From: Asaia bogorensis
GTDB lineage: Bacteria > Pseudomonadota > Alphaproteobacteria > Acetobacterales > Acetobacteraceae
Length of the DNA stretch: 9,005 bases
Assembly: GCA_945871455.1 (NCBI GenBank)
Contig: CAMBXJ010000148.1
Coordinates: 1-9,005, forward strand
Reading direction: 5' to 3'
A program made the translations under genes and the position numbers. Below the pieces are notes generated by a model, which did not search any database, was not told the DNA's origin, and saw nothing but the letters and a program-made list of their open reading frames with translations. Position 1 is the stretch's first letter. Each line of letters begins with the position of its first letter. Of the stretch, positions 6,746-9,005 are shown one piece after another.

Positions 6746-6775
6746 ACCACGCGCCCTTGTAACAGATTGCGTGGT
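6746..6775 (+). terminator. Hairpin just after the hydroxyacid dehydrogenase gene
   Basis: ACCACGC (6746-6752) and GCGTGGT (6769-6775) form a perfect 7-bp stem with a 16-nt loop, starting 14 nt after the dehydrogenase stop. There is no T-run, and the loop is long, so this is a weak terminator candidate. It may act together with the second hairpin at 6788-6812. Confidence 0.3.
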
Positions 6776-6787
6776 TCCACCTTCGCC

Positions 6788-6812
6788 GGCTTGGGGTTCA
6801 AGCCCCTGAGCC
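6788..6812. terminator. Second hairpin between the convergent dehydrogenase and ligase fragment
   Basis: GGCT (6788-6791) plus GGGG (6793-6796) pair with CCCC (6803-6806) plus AGCC (6809-6812), leaving a 1x2 internal loop and a six-base TTCAAG loop. It sits between the end of the rightward dehydrogenase and the stop of the leftward ligase fragment (TGA at 6816-6818), the position expected of a bidirectional terminator. No T-tract follows on either strand, so the call is tentative. Confidence 0.35.
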
Positions 6813-6815
6813 GCA

Positions 6816-6981
6816 TCAGGCGGGATCCGGACGCACGCCGTCGTCGATGTCCTTCAGCATCCGGCGCATTATCTTGCCCGATGCCGTCATCGGCACCGCG
6901 TGCACGAACTGGATGGCGCGTGGGACCTTGTAGGCCGCCAGGTGTTCCCGGCAATGGGCGATCAGCGCCGCCGCCGTCACC
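6816..6981 (-). pseudogene. 3'-end fragment of an acyl-CoA ligase (ANL superfamily) gene
   Basis: Read leftward, this stretch encodes about 54 residues of the last part of an ANL enzyme: [17 protein letters not shown], then [12 protein letters not shown] with the catalytic A10 lysine, then MLKDIDDG and a TGA at 6816-6818. The frame is intact and ends naturally, but everything before it (the adenylating domain and the A8 hinge) is missing. The same segment occurs in the full gene at the right edge of the window. Hand alignment of 6838-6981 with 8599-8742 gives 13 mismatches in 144 positions without gaps. At protein level about six residues differ in 51. It cannot catalyse adenylation alone. 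Upstream, AGGAGG at 6995-6990 stands before ATG 6984 and an in-frame GTG 6980, so a 54-residue peptide could be translated, but I consider this a relic of duplication. Confidence 0.85.
6838..6981 (-). repeat. Left copy of a 144-bp imperfect direct repeat flanking the amidase
   Basis: It matches 8599-8742 in the same orientation at constant offset (1761 bp), with 13 mismatches and no indels by hand count. Similarity stops sharply at 6981/8742 on one side and near 6838/8599 on the other, apart from the shared stop-codon neighbourhood. Confidence 0.88.
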
Positions 6982-7079
6982 CATGGGGACCTCCTCTGGT
7001 CGGTTGGTTCAAGGAATCTGGGTCTCGGGCATGGTGGGGCTATTGCTGGGATAGGGCGGGCTGATCGTTCCAGGCTAGT
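6982..7079. other. Gap between the ligase fragment and the amidase 3' hairpin
   Basis: No gene is supported in this part of the 380-bp interval between 6733 and 7112. On the minus strand it ends in AGGAGG (6995-6990) and ATG (6984-6982), which looks like the beginning of some other gene, directly abutting the duplicated ligase segment. The rest shows no repeat, tRNA or clear promoter. Confidence 0.4.
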
Positions 7080-7109
7080 TGGCGGCGCGAATTCGCCAAT
7101 TCGCGGCCA
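7080..7109 (-). terminator. Strong inverted repeat immediately after the amidase stop
   Basis: CGCGAATT (7086-7093) and AATTCGCG (7098-7105) are perfect inverted repeats around a CGCC loop. They are extended by TGGC (7080-7083) pairing with GCCA (7106-7109) across a two-base GG bulge. The element begins 3 nt beyond the amidase stop codon (7113-7115). It could end or stabilise the amidase transcript. The absence of a T-run on the downstream side argues against a standard intrinsic terminator. Confidence 0.5.
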
Positions 7110-7112
7110 GCC

Positions 7113-8513
7113 TCACCACGCCGGATCAATCGGCACCACGATGCCTTCGGCGGCCTCGATCACCTCACCCGCGTCCAACGTCAGGTCCTCGCGGAACCGG
7201 GGGGCCATGATCTGCACGCCGGTGCGCAGCACGCCCTGTGAGCCAACCGGCACCTGCAACGCGGGCAGTCCGAGAAGCGCGGCGACCAATCCGGCGCGCA
7301 GCGAATCCAGCACGCGGGCCTGACCTTCGAGGGTCAGATCCTGATCCTGGGGCGGCGGCAGGTCGCACATCGTGGGCATGATCACCAGCGGGTGTTCTCG
7401 CATGAAGGTCAGCCAGCGCTGCAAGTGCCCGTCCCGCTGGAGCAGTGCATCCAAAGCCGTGTTGCCATCGGTCGCCGGGTACGTCGCCATCCATCCCCGA
7501 TAGGAGGCGATGGTATCCGCGTCGCCATGTTCTTCGATCGCCGAACCCAACCCGCGGAACACATCATTGGCACCGATCGCGTGCCAGCAAGCGATGATCG
7601 CCTCGATGTCCGGCGGCAAGATTTCATCGACCGCGTATCCGGCCGCTGCGAGGTGCCGGCCCGCGGTCCGTACCGCCTCCGACTGGGCCGGATGGGTGAA
7701 TCCGCCGGGCACCTCCGGCACCAGCGCGACCCGGATCGGCCGGAGCGGGGGGACGCCAACCAGTGGCGCGGGCACCCAGCGCGTATCGCGATCGTCGCCA
7801 CGCGCCATGGCCGCCAGCGCCAGTCGGCAGTCGCGGATCGTGCGTGTCAGCGGCCCCTGGACCGACATCAACTGCCCGCCGATCGGGCGTGGCGAGGCGG
7901 CCGACAGGTTGAACGCCGGGACCCGGCCCAGGGACACCCGCAGCCCAACGGTGCCGCAGCAATAGGCGGGAATGCGCACCGATCCCGCGATATCGTTGCC
8001 ATGCGCGATCGGCCCCATGCCGCTGATCGCACAGGCGCCCGCCCCTCCGCTGGACCCGCCGGGCGAGATCTCCGGATCGCGCGGGTTCAGCGTGCGCCCA
8101 TGCAGCGCGTTGTTGGCGAAGGCCCGCATCGAAAAGCTGGGCGTATTGGTGCGCCCGATGATGATCGCACCAGCCGAACGGAGATTCGCGACGACCGGCG
8201 CGTCGTGTTGCGCGATCACGTCGCGATAGGCTGGCACGCCGTTGTCGTTCGGCAGGCCCTTCTGGTCGACATTGACCTTGGTGGTTACCGGCACGCCGTG
8301 CAGCGGCCCCAACGCCTCGCCCCGGGCACGGGCGGCATCGGCCGCATCCGCCGCCGCCAGCGCCTCCTCGTCCAGACGCCGAACGATGGCATTGAGCTTC
8401 GGGTTCACCGCGTCTACCCGCGACAGCACCGAGGTCACCGCCTCCCGTGCGGACGCGCGCCCCGTGCGTATGAGATGAGCCAAGTCCGTGGCGTCGAGTT
8501 GCCAAAGGTCCAT
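7113..8513 (-). CDS. Amidase signature (AS) family amidohydrolase
   Basis: The product is 466 residues, the usual size for the family. ATG 8513 is preceded by GGGAGA (8521-8526) with a 7-nt spacer. The Ser-cisSer-Lys triad is visible: Lys79 in GVPVTTKVN, Ser154 in SPGGSSGGAGA, and nucleophile Ser178 in GNDIAGSVRIPA. The family consensus GGS is AGS here. Neighbouring family segments are also present (IIIGRTNTPSFSM, LNPRDPEISPGG, MSVQGPLTRTIRDC). AS enzymes hydrolyse C-N bonds of amides to a carboxylate and ammonia, usually in the cytoplasm; there is no signal peptide. It is unlikely to be the GatA subunit, since no GatB or GatC is near and the C-terminal half is divergent, but the exact amide substrate cannot be read. 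It lies 66 bp downstream of the acyl-CoA ligase gene on the same strand, suggesting co-transcription and a shared catabolic pathway: the carboxylate released could be activated by the ligase, which is inference. Confidence 0.93.
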   Translation of the reverse strand: MDLWQLDATDLAHLIRTGRASAREAVTSVLSRVDAVNPKLNAIVRRLDEEALAAADAADAARARGEALGPLHGVPVTTKVNVDQKGLPNDNGVPAYRDVIAQHDAPVVANLRSAGAIIIGRTNTPSFSMRAFANNALHGRTLNPRDPEISPGGSSGGAGACAISGMGPIAHGNDIAGSVRIPAYCCGTVGLRVSLGRVPAFNLSAASPRPIGGQLMSVQGPLTRTIRDCRLALAAMARGDDRDTRWVPAPLVGVPPLRPIRVALVPEVPGGFTHPAQSEAVRTAGRHLAAAGYAVDEILPPDIEAIIACWHAIGANDVFRGLGSAIEEHGDADTIASYRGWMATYPATDGNTALDALLQRDGHLQRWLTFMREHPLVIMPTMCDLPPPQDQDLTLEGQARVLDSLRAGLVAALLGLPALQVPVGSQGVLRTGVQIMAPRFREDLTLDAGEVIEAAEGIVVPIDPAW

Positions 8514-8579
8514 GATAGTATCTCCCGTTTATCGGCGTTGGCGCAGGCTGACCGAATTCGTGATCCTCAACAACACGCC
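8514..8579 (-). promoter_or_regulatory. Ligase-amidase intergenic segment with amidase ribosome-binding site
   Basis: These 66 bp lie between the ligase stop (8580-8582) and the amidase start. They hold GGGAGA (8521-8526) as the amidase ribosome-binding site. No hairpin or promoter pair is evident, which fits read-through from the ligase gene. Confidence 0.4.
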
Positions 8580-9005
8580 TCACGCGGCGGGGCGCAGCCC
8601 GTCGTCGATGTCCTTCAGCATCCGGCGCATGATCTTGCCCGATGCCGTCATCGGCACCGAGTCCACGAACTGCACTGCGCGCGGAACCTTGTAGGCGGAC
8701 AGATGTTCCCGGCAATGGGCGATCAGCTCCGCTGCCGTCACCTCGGCCCCTGGCTTGAGCATGACATAGGCTTTCGCGAGTTCTCCCTTTGCCTCATCGG
8801 GAATAGCACCAACGGCGGCGAGCGCGACCGCCGGATGCATGCAGATGACCCGTTCGAGTTCCGCTGGATAGACATTGAAGCCGGCGGTCAGGATCAGGTC
8901 CTTCTTGCGATCGACGATGGTGGCGTAACCATCGTCGTCCATCGTCGCGATGTCGCCCGTGTGAAGCCAGCCATCCGGGCGAATCGTTTCGGCCGTCGCC
9001 GTCGG
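8580..9005 (-). CDS. Acyl-CoA ligase / AMP-binding enzyme (ANL superfamily), C-terminal part; 5' end beyond the window
   Basis: The frame is open from the right edge to TGA at 8580-8582, giving 142 visible residues; the N-terminus lies outside the window. An internal ATG at 8942 is not the start, because family sequence continues upstream of it. The visible part carries the A7/A8 hinge region GWLHTGDIA and [18 protein letters not shown], then VYPAELE typical of fatty acyl-CoA and aryl-CoA ligases, an [11 protein letters not shown] segment, and the A10 motif [11 protein letters not shown] with the adenylation lysine. The enzyme activates a carboxylic acid with ATP and transfers it to coenzyme A; the substrate-defining N-terminal pocket is not visible. 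It lies upstream of the amidase on the same strand. Its last 144 bp or so are also present at 6838-6981. Confidence 0.92.
   Translation of the reverse strand, partial: PTATAETIRPDGWLHTGDIATMDDDGYATIVDRKKDLILTAGFNVYPAELERVICMHPAVALAAVGAIPDEAKGELAKAYVMLKPGAEVTAAELIAHCREHLSAYKVPRAVQFVDSVPMTASGKIMRRMLKDIDDGLRPAA
8599..8742 (-). repeat. Right copy of the direct repeat, inside the intact ligase gene
   Basis: This is the counterpart of 6838-6981 and encodes the end of the ligase including its A10 lysine motif. The two copies bracket the whole amidase gene. The copy inside the full-length gene is presumably the parental one. Confidence 0.88.

Noticed and set aside
6746..6815. tRNA-like look: a TTGTAA loop-like piece and GGGGTTCAAGCCCC resembling a T-arm
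   Set aside because: The anticodon stem does not pair, no matching acceptor 5' strand exists at the right distance, and there is no CCA. It is best read as hairpins. A tRNA-derived attachment remnant cannot be excluded but is unsupported.
5728..6984. 418-codon minus-strand frame starting at ATG 6984 behind a good AGGAGG
   Set aside because: It runs antisense through most of the hydroxyacid dehydrogenase and has the Arg/Gly/Pro/His-rich composition of a GC-rich shadow frame. Its first part is the out-of-frame reading of the ligase fragment.
7113..8513. Amidase as GatA of the Glu-tRNA amidotransferase
   Set aside because: The triad positions match, but that is shared by the whole AS family. 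There is no GatB or GatC nearby, and the operon context with an acyl-CoA ligase favours a catabolic amidase.

Overview
The window is GC-rich DNA of the kind found in Alphaproteobacteria. The protein set (SDR reductase, FMN-dependent 2-hydroxyacid dehydrogenase, amidase, acyl-CoA ligase, and an ATP-grasp-like protein I associate with Rhodospirillales/Acetobacteraceae) suggests a metabolically versatile environmental member of that order. The taxonomic guess is inference, since no rRNA or marker gene is present. No intact RNA gene, insertion sequence, transposase, integrase or CRISPR array was seen.

Layout from left to right. A broken, edge-truncated SDR gene (1-565, minus) is divergent from a small EthD/DUF4286-like gene (619-1275, plus). 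That gene converges on an exported endonuclease/exonuclease/phosphatase (EEP) protein (1296-2348, minus). Next is a 662-residue protein (2366-4354, minus) with an apparent PD-(D/E)XK nuclease domain fused to a DUF2075/SF1-type helicase, on DNA that is visibly less GC-rich than its surroundings. An ATP-grasp-like gene (4425-5330, minus) follows. It is divergent, across a repeat-containing 175-bp gap, from a 2-hydroxyacid (mandelate/lactate type) dehydrogenase (5506-6732, plus). A 380-bp gap then holds hairpins and a 3' fragment of an acyl-CoA ligase gene. An amidase (7113-8513, minus) and the 3' part of a full acyl-CoA ligase gene (8580-9005, minus) complete the window.

Functionally the right half looks catabolic. 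The ligase and amidase are probably one transcription unit, and the hydroxyacid dehydrogenase converges on it. An amide to hydroxyacid to keto acid to CoA-thioester route is possible but unproven. The centre looks accessory: the nuclease-helicase gene is the best candidate for a genome-defence function and seems to have been inserted next to the EEP gene, whose start codon is now unclear. Both flanks carry signs of rearrangement or decay. The SDR gene has a frameshift and has lost both the Tyr and Lys of its active site. About 144 bp of the ligase 3' end occurs twice in the same orientation, bracketing the amidase.
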